Shown piece after piece: positions 1 to 7,004 of a DNA stretch of 15,689 bases. How positions within the stretch are numbered: the stretch's first letter is position 1; every line of letters begins with the position of its first letter. The position numbers and the translations under genes are program-made. Location of the stretch: NCBI GenBank assembly GCA_045576895.1, contig JAZNHI010000216.1, positions 1 to 15,689 on the forward strand, in the 5' to 3' direction. Below the pieces are notes generated by a model. That model was not told the origin of the DNA. It saw only the letters and a program-made list of their open reading frames with translations, and made no database searches. This DNA is from UBA3792 sp045576895 (lineage in GTDB: Bacteria; Bacillota; Clostridia; Christensenellales; CAG-138).

Positions 1-3000
1 GCTCCGTGCAGGCGTGCGTGGTCGGGACTGTGCCGCCCATCTGCTGCATCTGCTCTTCCGTATAGCCGATCTTATACCAGCCCTTGAAGATGTAGCCCGT
101 ACGGGACGGCGCGGCGGGAATGTTGACAGCCTGGTTGATCACCAGGTTTTCATCTTTGTGGACGTATTCCTGACCGTTGCCGTTGCCGAACCAGTAGATG
201 AACGTCGGAACCGCTTCTTCATTCGCAGACTTATATTCCGCGCGGAGACGGATCGTATAGGTCTTGCTGCCGTTCGGATTGTTGGTGATCTGCGCGTACG
301 TCGCGTCCGGAATGAACGAGGAGCCGGGATACGCGAAGTCGGTGGTGTCGACCCACGCGCCGTTCTCCCACTTCTGGATGACCCAGCGGGAGAAGACCAG
401 TTCCGAATCGTTCGGCGTTGAACCGGGCTGTGCCCAGACTTCGGAACCGACGGTGTACGGGTTCGGATCGTTAAAGGTCGTGCCGCCGCCGGTGAAGGTA
501 CCGGCGCCCGCGTCATAGACGATGCTCAGGCCCGAAGCGCCTTCGGTCTTGGGACGCCATGCGGCGTAGATCATGAGGCGGCCGCGGACGTTTTTGCCCT
601 TGGTCGGATCGTTTGCGTCGTTGTCGCTGTAGGGATTGCCGCCGCCCGGAACCGTGCCGGTCTTTTGCGCAAGCGGCAGATCGCCGTAGGTCATATCCAT
701 GCCGTGCGTATCTTCATAGATACCCTGATTGAAGTTGAACGGGATCGTGTGCGCCTCGTCGAGATACCAGCCCGCGAGGACCCAGTTGTCCGCCGTTGCC
801 GCATTGACGGAGCTCGAAACCTGCTCGCCCGCGTTCAGACGGAAGGAGAGCGCCTGGTTGGTGTTCGGATCGTCATCGAGATCCTGCGGGAACTTGACGT
901 CGGCGCGGGTCAGGCCGACGTCCGGACCGCCGGTAATGTCCATAACGATACGGAAGCGCATCGGCGTCCACTTGGCATAGATCGCCGTCGTTGCACCGGG
1001 CATGCGAGCAGTCGAGAAATCGACAGGACGTAGATACTCTGAGTCATAATACCATCCGTCGAAATAGTATCCCTCCGGTCCGTTGGTCGGGATATACTTA
1101 TTCGTGGTCGAACCGGTCGCGTACTCGTAGGTTGCCAGCGGCTTCCGGTAATAGACCGATTCAGTACGGACGATCTGGTTGTTGGAGTTGTACTGCAAGG
1201 TGTACTGATTTCGCGAATAGAACAACCACACTTCGCCGTTGACCATATCTTCGTATTTAATGGATAACGGCGCCGATGCGCTGATTGCGTCATCATAATC
1301 ATCGGATGTATAACTGTACCCGACAAGCGTATAGCCGCCAATATCATTGACGGACATTGACGCACCGGTAATGTTCGATTCGATAATGGATACGCTCCAA
1401 TTTCCATCCGTATCCTGTGCCATGTAATGAACAGGTTTCGGCGTATTCGCGTTCCAGCTCTGAAGATACAGATGCGCTACTGTCGATGTTCCGTCAAACT
1501 GATTTGTATTTGAATAGTATGTCCACGCATCCTTGTAGGAAACCCACCTGCTGCCAATGTATGCATGCCAACGATAGCCGTCCGGAATATCTACCCAATC
1601 GCCGTCCGCGATCGGACCGTCATAAAGACCGGAAATGGTTGTCGTGTTATCGTATGAGCTGGTTGTAGCATCCGGAATTACATAAACCGTAGAACCTGAC
1701 CATGTACTATAATAATTGTCATACCTGGCATATTCCGTCCCATTATAAGACAAAATGAATTCGTCGCCGTAATAGCCACCCCATTCGCCTGTTAATCTGA
1801 CATATTCGCCACCTACATATGCCAAATATACATTATTTTCAGAGAAGGTATAGCCACTGGCGTTTGCGGGATCGTTATAGTGGAACTGAATACTGACCTC
1901 TTTACGATCATAGTACACATACAGCACCGTCGTTCCGTCGCCCTTCACAACCACGGAATTGCCGGTGTTTTTGCTGCTGAATTCAAAATAGTAGCCGAGT
2001 GATTCGATCGTATGATCGTAATAAATCCCTTTTGATGTAGTTTCTTCTGGTAAATCCCGACTCGCTAATTGGTCATCATCGTTGGGTAAATATGTGACCG
2101 TATCACCTGTATAGGTAGACTGATAGTTGCTTCCGTTATGATGCGTGCTTCTTGTAGTACTGTCGTAATAATAATACGTGTTGTTATTTACGTTGCTGTC
2201 CGCTTCGTCGGTTTCGTCCTGCACCATAAAGACGACGCGATAGCTCGTTAATGCGGGCGTCCACTTTGCATAGATCGTGGTGTCCGCGGTCAGCGGAGTG
2301 CCCCATGTGAACAGGGTCGTCATGTTCTCGTCCGCATACCAGTTCTCAAACGTGTAACCGGTACGGGTCGGGTTGGTCGGCTTCACGGTGTTTTGTCCGT
2401 TCGAATAGAACACCGGTCCGAAGTATTCGGCGGATGTGCTGTCCTCAAAGCCGAGGACCTCCTGATTCTTTGCGATATTGTTGTCGAAGATCAGCCAGTA
2501 ACCGGTACGGATGTACGGATAGAGAACGACGTTGTCCGTCACCGTGAACGTACCGCTTGCTTCGCCGGGCTTATAGATGACTGCGCCGGAGGGATAGGTA
2601 TAGGTATCGCCGCTGACGGTGGGTGCGGAGGTCGTCCAGCCGTCGAACGCCTGCGTGGTCTTTTCCGGGGTATAGGAGGTAGAAACCGTATAGCTTGCGC
2701 TGTGGTTTGCGTCCAGCAGAACGATGTCCGTCTTGATCGCCGCGCCGTGCTGATCCAAGTAGGTGACGGTGCGGGATTCGAACGCCGTTGCGTAGTAGTG
2801 CAGCGTTACGCCCATATCGACGAAGTCGTTGGTCGTATCGCCGTCGGTATTCTTTTCGAGCTCCGCGCGGATGTCTGCGCGAACCGCATCAAAGGACAGC
2901 TTGGTGGTCGTCTTGTTCCAGGACGCGGTCTTTGACCAGCCGTTGAACAGATAGCCTTCCGGCATCGTGCCGGGGCCGGGGTCGAAGACGACCTTCTCGA

Positions 3001-4774
3001 ACATCGCGTCGGATTCCATATCCTTCGGCTTGACGAGAATATCGACCGCCTCTGCGTCGGTTTCATTGTTTCCGTCTGCCTTCATGCGGTGGAACAGGAC
3101 CTTGATGCGCGCGTATTCCGCGTCGCCGCCGGTACCGATGACGATGTACACGGAGAAGGAAGCGCTTTCGAAGCTGCCGCCGTTCGGCGTCGCGCTGCCC
3201 ATGAGCTCCATGGTTCCGCCGTTCTGGTGGTAGATCTGGAACGTGTCGCCTTCGAGCTTGCGGGCGGAGGTCATGCCGACATGGACCCTGCCTGCGTTGC
3301 TCGGCTCGATCTTGTTGCCGTTGACGTCATAGAAGGTGATGTCGACTGCGACCGCGTCGACTGCACGGCTGTTCGCCTGCTTTGCAAGGGACAGTGCGGT
3401 CTCGTTGTCGATCGCTCTCAGCACCATCTTCGTGCCTGCCGGGAAGACGCCTTCCGGAACGGTTGCGTTGACCGTCACGCCGTTGCTCGCCGTGCCGTTG
3501 AAGCTCTGCGCGGGCATCTCGACGTTCGGAATGTAGTCGCCTTCGTATTTTGCGGTGATACGCATCGCGCCCTTGACGATCGTTTTCTCGGTGACGCGCG
3601 TGCCGTTCTCATTGAACCAACCGATGAACGCACGACCTTCAACCTCGGGCGCTGTGGGAAGCTCGCCGATTGCCGTTCCCGCCAAAATCGACTTATTGAC
3701 AAGGACTTTGCCATCCTTGTCTAAGAAAACGACGGGGAAGTAAATTCCGATTACAGGCGGTTCGGGCTGTTCCGGATTCACGGGATTCACGGGATTCGAC
3801 GGGCTCGGCGTCTGCTCGGATTGCTCTTTCGCAAAACCGCAGATGATGAACGCAGAGAAGGACGTCGAACTGAAGCTGCCGCCCTTCGCCGTCGCGGAGC
3901 CCATCAGCCGGAAACTGCTTTCGCCGACCTGGTGGTAAATCTTGAAAACGTCACCTTTGAGCGCTTCTTTCGTCGCCAGATGAACCTTGACTTTGCCTTG
4001 ATCGTTCGGCTGGATCTTGTTGCCGTCCGCATCGCGGAAAATGATGTCTACCGCGGCTGCATCGACGACCTCTTTGCCGGACGCGCGACTTGCAAGCTGC
4101 TTCGCTTTGTCCTTGGAGATCGCGGAAAGATGCATCGTCGTTCCCTTCGGGAATACGCCTTCGCCGACGGACGCGCTGATGATCACGCTGTCGGTGCTTG
4201 CGCGGAACGTCTGCGCCGGCATTTCGACATCGTCTTCGTCGCCGTCATAATGCGCGGTAATGCACATCGGCCCCGTAACGATCGTGTCTTTCGTCACGTG
4301 GCGATTCTGCTCGTCATACCAACCAATAAAAGTCTTGCCTTCCACTTCGGGAGCGGTCGGAAGCTTGCCGATCGGATCGCCTTCCTTGATCGACATACGG
4401 GCAACAATCTTTCCCTCCATGTCGACAAAAATGACGGTATACTCGGTCGCAATCTCAGGATCTTCGGGATCCTCGGGATTTTCCGGCTCCTCGGGCTCAG
4501 AGGGCTCTTCCGGCTCAGAGGGCTCCGAAGGCTGCTCGGGCTCAGAGGGTTCCGAAGGCTCTGAGGGCTGCTCGGGCTCCGAAGGCTCTTCGGTTTCACC
4601 CGGATCGCCGGATTCATCGCCGGAACGTTCGACTGCGCCCGCGGGATTCACAGTCGCGTCATCTGCAACGGCGTCGGCAACTGTTGCCAGAGGCAGCAGC
4701 TGAAGCACCATAACGATCGCAACGACGATCGCAAGGGTACGTCTGCCGAAAAGGATCTTGGTCAGTTTTGACAT
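1..4774 (-). CDS. Large secreted InlB B-repeat (Listeria-Bacteroides repeat) surface protein, C-terminus beyond the window
   Basis: The reading frame is open from the ATG at 4774 to the left edge, 1591 codons without a stop, so the C-terminus is missing. The start follows GGAGG with 8-base spacing. Residues 1-35 form a signal peptide: basic start, hydrophobic core near 13-30, and an ADA cleavage motif at 33-35. A Pro/Glu/Ser-rich linker covers about 60-107, then come two 204-residue copies of one module (110-313 and 344-547). Beyond them lie repeated units with the InlB B-repeat signature, such as GYTFENWYADE, TTIYAKWTP, GYYFDGWYYD and GYIFKGWY. These beta-grasp-like repeats are typical of exported cell-surface proteins; adhesion or matrix binding is inference. 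Any wall anchor (LPXTG, SLH, WxL) would lie outside the window. The stretch near 1240-2200 is AT-rich and Tyr-rich, unlike its flanks. It appears monocistronic, with its own promoter. Confidence 0.88.
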   Translation of the reverse strand, partial: MSKLTKILFGRRTLAIVVAIVMVLQLLPLATVADAVADDATVNPAGAVERSGDESGDPGETEEPSEPEQPSEPSEPSEPEQPSEPSEPEEPSEPEEPENPEDPEDPEIATEYTVIFVDMEGKIVARMSIKEGDPIGKLPTAPEVEGKTFIGWYDEQNRHVTKDTIVTGPMCITAHYDGDEDDVEMPAQTFRASTDSVIISASVGEGVFPKGTTMHLSAISKDKAKQLASRASGKEVVDAAAVDIIFRDADGNKIQPNDQGKVKVHLATKEALKGDVFKIYHQVGESSFRLMGSATAKGGSFSSTSFSAFIICGFAKEQSEQTPSPSNPVNPVNPEQPEPPVIGIYFPVVFLDKDGKVLVNKSILAGTAIGELPTAPEVEGRAFIGWFNENGTRVTEKTIVKGAMRITAKYEGDYIPNVEMPAQSFNGTASNGVTVNATVPEGVFPAGTKMVLRAIDNETALSLAKQANSRAVDAVAVDITFYDVNGNKIEPSNAGRVHVGMTSARKLEGDTFQIYHQNGGTMELMGSATPNGGSFESASFSVYIVIGTGGDAEYARIKVLFHRMKADGNNETDAEAVDILVKPKDMESDAMFEKVVFDPGPGTMPEGYLFNGWSKTASWNKTTTKLSFDAVRADIRAELEKNTDGDTTNDFVDMGVTLHYYATAFESRTVTYLDQHGAAIKTDIVLLDANHSASYTVSTSYTPEKTTQAFDGWTTSAPTVSGDTYTYPSGAVIYKPGEASGTFTVTDNVVLYPYIRTGYWLIFDNNIAKNQEVLGFEDSTSAEYFGPVFYSNGQNTVKPTNPTRTGYTFENWYADENMTTLFTWGTPLTADTTIYAKWTPALTSYRVVFMVQDETDEADSNVNNNTYYYYDSTTRSTHHNGSNYQSTYTGDTVTYLPNDDDQLASRDLPEETTSKGIYYDHTIESLGYYFEFSSKNTGNSVVVKGDGTTVLYVYYDRKEVSIQFHYNDPANASGYTFSENNVYLAYVGGEYVRLTGEWGGYYGDEFILSYNGTEYARYDNYYSTWSGSTVYVIPDATTSSYDNTTTISGLYDGPIADGDWVDIPDGYRWHAYIGSRWVSYKDAWTYYSNTNQFDGTSTVAHLYLQSWNANTPKPVHYMAQDTDGNWSVSIIESNITGASMSVNDIGGYTLVGYSYTSDDYDDAISASAPLSIKYEDMVNGEVWLFYSRNQYTLQYNSNNQIVRTESVYYRKPLATYEYATGSTTNKYIPTNGPEGYYFDGWYYDSEYLRPVDFSTARMPGATTAIYAKWTPMRFRIVMDITGGPDVGLTRADVKFPQDLDDDPNTNQALSFRLNAGEQVSSSVNAATADNWVLAGWYLDEAHTIPFNFNQGIYEDTHGMDMTYGDLPLAQKTGTVPGGGNPYSDNDANDPTKGKNVRGRLMIYAAWRPKTEGASGLSIVYDAGAGTFTGGGTTFNDPNPYTVGSEVWAQPGSTPNDSELVFSRWVIQKWENGAWVDTTDFAYPGSSFIPDATYAQITNNPNGSKTYTIRLRAEYKSANEEAVPTFIYWFGNGNGQEYVHKDENLVINQAVNIPAAPSRTGYIFKGWYKIGYTEEQMQQMGGTVPTTHACTE
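3134..3745 (-). repeat. Surface-protein internal module, copy 2
   Basis: Codes for residues 344-547. Corresponding segments are ELPTAPEVEGRAFIGWFNE, PEGVFPAGTK, VDITFYDVNGNKIEP and GSATPNGGSFES. It is separated from copy 1 by a 30-residue Pro/Asn/Glu-rich linker. The copies have diverged well beyond DNA identity, so the duplication is not recent. Confidence 0.85.
3836..4447 (-). repeat. Surface-protein internal module, copy 1
   Basis: Codes for residues 110-313 of the surface protein. It opens with an InlB-B-like half containing KLPTAPEVEGKTFIGWYDE and goes on with a second half containing GEGVFPKGTT, VDIIFRDADGNKIQP and a closing GSATAKGGSFSS. It matches copy 2 along its whole length in protein sequence, with the same 204-residue size. 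Confidence 0.85.
4454..4597 (-). repeat. Pro/Glu/Ser-rich low-complexity linker
   Basis: Encodes residues 60-107, built from repeated SEP and PEQ/PEE units. The DNA is a string of short imperfect repeats of the gagccctcg type. It lies just after the signal peptide, so it is probably an extended spacer. Such repeats are prone to length changes by slippage. Confidence 0.8.
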
Positions 4775-4828
4775 GTCACTTTCCTCCGTTTTCTGTCATC
4801 ATGACTGTTACATAACAATAGATGTTTC

Positions 4829-4845
4829 TCCCGGTTTTTCCGGGA
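4829..4845 (-). other. Small hairpin in the surface-gene leader
   Basis: Inverted repeat TCCCGG / CCGGGA around a 5-base loop, inside the predicted 5' leader of the surface-protein gene. It has no T-run after it, so it is not a terminator. It could be an mRNA structural element. Confidence 0.4.
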
Positions 4846-4855
4846 AGACATATCG

Positions 4856-4874
4856 ATACCCATAGTATGGGTAT
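4856..4874. promoter_or_regulatory. 19-base near-perfect palindrome just downstream of the surface-gene promoter
   Basis: ATACCCATA, one central base, TATGGGTAT: both 9-base arms are exact inverted copies. It begins 17 bases downstream of the predicted -10 box, about +10 to +28 of the transcript. It could be a repressor operator or a 5'-end mRNA hairpin; the sequence does not decide between these. Confidence 0.5.
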
Positions 4875-4890
4875 GATAATATCCTTCGTC

Positions 4891-4919
4891 ATTATAAAAG
4901 AAAGTGTCAAGGATTGCAA
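4891..4919 (-). promoter_or_regulatory. Sigma-A type promoter of the surface-protein gene
   Basis: On the minus strand: -35 TTGCAA (4919-4914), a 17-base spacer and a perfect -10 TATAAT (4896-4891). Transcription would start near 4884, leaving a leader of about 110 bases with two inverted repeats. A TTGACA at 4910-4905 is only 8 bases from the -10, too close to serve as its -35. Confidence 0.65.
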
Positions 4920-5132
4920 GCGGTATAATCTTGAATATTTTGTTAATATGTTCAATTTGCCGTATAAACCACAATATATTGTGTGTAAAAAACGAATCCG
5001 AAAAAATATATTTTTCTGTATACAAAAAATGTCTGTATTTTCATGTTTTGGTTGCAAATGTCTTTCGATTCTGCCGCTTCGGGATCGGTTCATGCGCCGA
5101 TTTTATGCGCTTGATCGGATTGTCGACGCAAG
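4920..5132. other. AT-rich intergenic stretch, no gene seen
   Basis: This lies between the surface-gene promoter and the parB terminator. It is markedly AT-rich from 4920 to about 5060, including a 14-base palindrome AAAAATATATTTTT at 5002-5015. Short open frames here lack a ribosome binding site and coding-like composition. It may hold upstream promoter elements. Confidence 0.5.
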
Positions 5133-5157
5133 AAAAAAGAACGGTTTTCCGTTCTTT
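5133..5157 (-). terminator. Intrinsic terminator of parAB
   Basis: On the minus strand a 9-bp stem AAAGAACGG / CCGTTCTTT with an AAAA loop (5157-5136) runs into a T-tract (5138-5133). It lies 19 bases after the parB stop codon and separates parAB from the surface-protein gene. Confidence 0.8.
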
Positions 5158-5175
5158 CATTTCCTGTATATTCGG

Positions 5176-6033
5176 TTATTCGTTTCCGACAATCGTGCGA
5201 TAGATGCGGTCCAGATCCTCGCGCGAGTAGTAGTGGATGATCAGCTTACCCTTGTCCTCGCTGCCCTGCACCGAGACCTTTGTACCGAGCTCGGCGCGCA
5301 TGCGATGCATGGCATTGCGGAATTCCGGCGTCGGCTCCGGTTTTTCCTTCTTCTTGCGCTTGGGCATTTCGGCAAACCGCAGCTCATCCTCAAGACGGCG
5401 AACCGACCAATCGCCCTCGACGCATTTTTCGGCAAGCTCCATCTGGATCCGCGGATCGCCCACGCCTGCAAGCATCTTGCCGTGCCCTGCCGAAAGACGT
5501 CCGTCCTTCACCAGTTTCTGCACGGACTTCGCAAGCGTTAATAGACGCAGCGAATTTGCGATCGCCGGACGGCTTCTGCCCACGCGCTCGGCAACCTCCT
5601 CCTGCGTGAGATCGTGCTGCTGCATGAGCAGGCGGATCGCCGCCGCTTCCTCGATCGGGTTCAGGTTTTCGCGCTGGATGTTTTCGACGAGCGAGATCTC
5701 CATGACCGCATCCTCGTCGATGTTCGTCAGCACAACGGGCACCGTCATCAGCCCCGCCTGCCGCGCTGCACGGTAGCGGCGTTCGCCCGCAACGATTGTA
5801 TAGCGTGCGCCGTTTTTCTTGACAAGAATCGGCTGCACGACCCCGTGACGCTTGATCGACGCCGCAAGCTCGGTGAGCTTTTCCGGGTCGAACGTCTTGC
5901 GCGGCTGATTCGGATTTGTGTCGATATCATAGAGATTGACTTCGATCTTGCCCTGCGCCTTCTCCTCCGGCGCTTCGATCTCGTCCAGAAGCGCGTCCAG
6001 CCCGCGGCCGAGTCCTTTATTCTTCGCTGCCAT
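5176..6033 (-). CDS. parB: ParB/Spo0J chromosome-partitioning CTPase
   Basis: 285 residues, the usual length for a chromosomal ParB. It binds parS, spreads as a CTP-dependent DNA clamp, and works with ParA in segregating the origin region. Seen in the sequence: the N-terminal GLGRGLDALL motif (7-16) that in Spo0J contacts ParA, ParB motif I around residues 36-46, the CTP-binding GERRYRAAR motif (83-91), ENIQRENLNPIEEA (117-130), a helix-turn-helix near 141-164 (LTQEEVAERVGRSRPAIANS), and a C-terminal dimerisation domain after a basic linker (225-232). The start ATG follows GGGAG with 7-base spacing, inside the end of parA; the genes overlap by 17 bases, suggesting translational coupling. Cognate parS lies upstream of parA. 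It is Spo0J-like rather than Noc-like, because it is paired with ParA and has the GLGRGL motif. Confidence 0.96.
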   Translation of the reverse strand: MAAKNKGLGRGLDALLDEIEAPEEKAQGKIEVNLYDIDTNPNQPRKTFDPEKLTELAASIKRHGVVQPILVKKNGARYTIVAGERRYRAARQAGLMTVPVVLTNIDEDAVMEISLVENIQRENLNPIEEAAAIRLLMQQHDLTQEEVAERVGRSRPAIANSLRLLTLAKSVQKLVKDGRLSAGHGKMLAGVGDPRIQMELAEKCVEGDWSVRRLEDELRFAEMPKRKKKEKPEPTPEFRNAMHRMRAELGTKVSVQGSEDKGKLIIHYYSREDLDRIYRTIVGNE

Positions 6034-6799
6034 ATTGTGCCTCCCGTTTGATGAATTCTTCCGCCAGATTGGTATACGCCTTGGCGCCGATGTTGCGCGA
6101 ATCGTACAGCGTGATCGGTAAACCGTGACTCGGCGCCTCGCTCATGCGGACCGAACGCGGAATGATCGTGTTGTACACCTTCTCGCGAAAATACTTCTTG
6201 ACTTCTTCCACCACCTGCACGCACAGGTTCAATCGCGACGAGAACATCGTCAGCACGACGCCCTGGATATCGAGTCGGCCGTTCAGATTTCTGCGCACAA
6301 GCTTAACCGTGTTCATGAGCTGCGAAAGCCCTTCGAGCGCGTAGTATTCGCACTGGATCGGCACCAGCAGCGAATCCGAGGCTGCGAGCGCGTTCAGCGT
6401 TAAAAGCCCGAGCGACGGCGGACAGTCGATGAAGATGAAATCATACCGATCCTTGATCGGCTCCAAAGCCTGTTTCAGACGCATTTCACGTGCCATCATT
6501 GAGACGAGCTCGACCTCCGCGCCCGCAAGCTCGATGCGGGACGGCATTACGTCCAGCTTGTCGATCATCGTCGGACGGATCGCCTCCATCGCCGGAATGT
6601 CGTCGATCAGCACGTCATAGCTGCACGGAAAGTCTTTTTTCTTGGTCACGCCCAGTCCGCTTGTGCTGTTGCTCTGCGGATCGAGGTCGATCAGCAAAAC
6701 GCGTTTGCCCTTCTGCGCAACGCATGCGCTGAGGTTGATTGCTGTCGTCGTTTTCCCGACGCCGCCTTTTTGATTTGTTATTGAAATGATCTTGCCCAT
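6017..6799 (-). CDS. parA: ParA/Soj chromosome-partitioning ATPase
   Basis: 260 residues, the short chromosomal Soj form without the N-terminal helix-turn-helix found in many plasmid ParAs. It is an ATP-dependent DNA-binding dimer whose ATPase is stimulated by ParB; in Bacillus Soj also regulates DnaA. Visible motifs are the deviant Walker A KGGVGKTT (11-18) with signature lysine K11 and catalytic-loop K16, Walker A' around LLIDLDPQ with D40, and Walker B in FIFIDCPPSLG near 125. The C-terminal region (RMSEAPSHG, then YDSRN) matches the Soj family. The start is fixed by AAAGGAG six bases upstream. A near-consensus promoter lies immediately ahead with a leader of only about 14 bases. It forms an operon with parB, which overlaps its end. 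Confidence 0.96.
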   Translation of the reverse strand: MGKIISITNQKGGVGKTTTAINLSACVAQKGKRVLLIDLDPQSNSTSGLGVTKKKDFPCSYDVLIDDIPAMEAIRPTMIDKLDVMPSRIELAGAEVELVSMMAREMRLKQALEPIKDRYDFIFIDCPPSLGLLTLNALAASDSLLVPIQCEYYALEGLSQLMNTVKLVRRNLNGRLDIQGVVLTMFSSRLNLCVQVVEEVKKYFREKVYNTIIPRSVRMSEAPSHGLPITLYDSRNIGAKAYTNLAEEFIKREAQYGSEE

Positions 6800-6819
6800 A
6801 CCTGCTCCTTTACCGCTCC

Positions 6820-6848
6820 ATTATAGCGTACCGTGCACTGTTTTGCAA
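6820..6848 (-). promoter_or_regulatory. parAB promoter
   Basis: On the minus strand: -35 TTGCAA (6848-6843), exactly 17 bases, then -10 TATAAT (6825-6820). The predicted start site near 6813 places the Shine-Dalgarno at the very 5' end of the mRNA. The hexamers and spacing are identical to those of the surface-gene promoter. The degenerate parS begins 21 bases upstream of the -35. Confidence 0.75.
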
Positions 6849-6869
6849 TACCGTTCTGTTAATTTTACA

Positions 6870-6885
6870 TGTTTCACGGGAAACG
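6870..6885. promoter_or_regulatory. Degenerate parS-like site
   Basis: TGTTTCACGGGAAACG matches 14 of 16 positions of the perfect site at 6907-6922 and lies 37 bases from it, centre to centre. One mismatch breaks the central CACGTG and the other is the last base, so binding by ParB is probably weaker. It lies nearest the parA promoter. Confidence 0.7.
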
Positions 6886-6906
6886 TTTTTATGCACGGTC
6901 CGCTCG

Positions 6907-6922
6907 TGTTTCACGTGAAACA
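6907..6922. promoter_or_regulatory. parS: parS centromere site, perfect palindrome
   Basis: TGTTTCACGTGAAACA is a perfect 16-bp palindrome and matches the known Spo0J/ParB consensus TGTTNCACGTGAAACA exactly. It lies between the kinase-gene terminator and the parA promoter, so ParB loading here could also spread over and affect parAB expression. Chromosomal parS sites usually cluster around the replication origin. Confidence 0.95.
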
Positions 6923-6943
6923 GTCCGCTTTCCGCATCGAAAT

Positions 6944-6978
6944 GCAAAAAGAACGGCAGACGCGCGATTGCGTCCGCC
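6944..6978 (-). terminator. Intrinsic terminator of the kinase-like gene
   Basis: On the minus strand, stem GGCGGACGC / GCGTCTGCC (9 bp with one G-U pair, 6-base loop; 6978-6955) is followed by GTTC and five T (6950-6946). It lies 26 bases after the stop codon of the kinase-like gene and insulates it from parAB. Confidence 0.85.
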
Positions 6979-7004
6979 GCTGCATTTCTCATTCCGTTGT
7001 TATT

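Noticed and set aside
4454..4597. Short repeats that might be a CRISPR-like array
   Set aside because: They are in-frame codon repeats of a Pro/Glu/Ser-rich linker, with no regular spacers and no cas gene nearby.
4905..4910. Perfect TTGACA on the minus strand as a -35 box
   Set aside because: It is only 8 bases from the TATAAT, and no acceptable -10 lies 16-18 bases downstream. TTGCAA at 17 bases fits instead.
5002..5015. 14-base AT palindrome AAAAATATATTTTT
   Set aside because: Very low-complexity AT sequence in an AT-rich gap; expected by chance and not tied to a promoter or gene end.
4822..5541. 239-codon plus-strand open frame across the intergenic region and parB
   Set aside because: The first part is AT-rich intergenic DNA holding the surface-gene promoter; the second part is antisense to parB. 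No ribosome binding site, and the composition changes abruptly midway.
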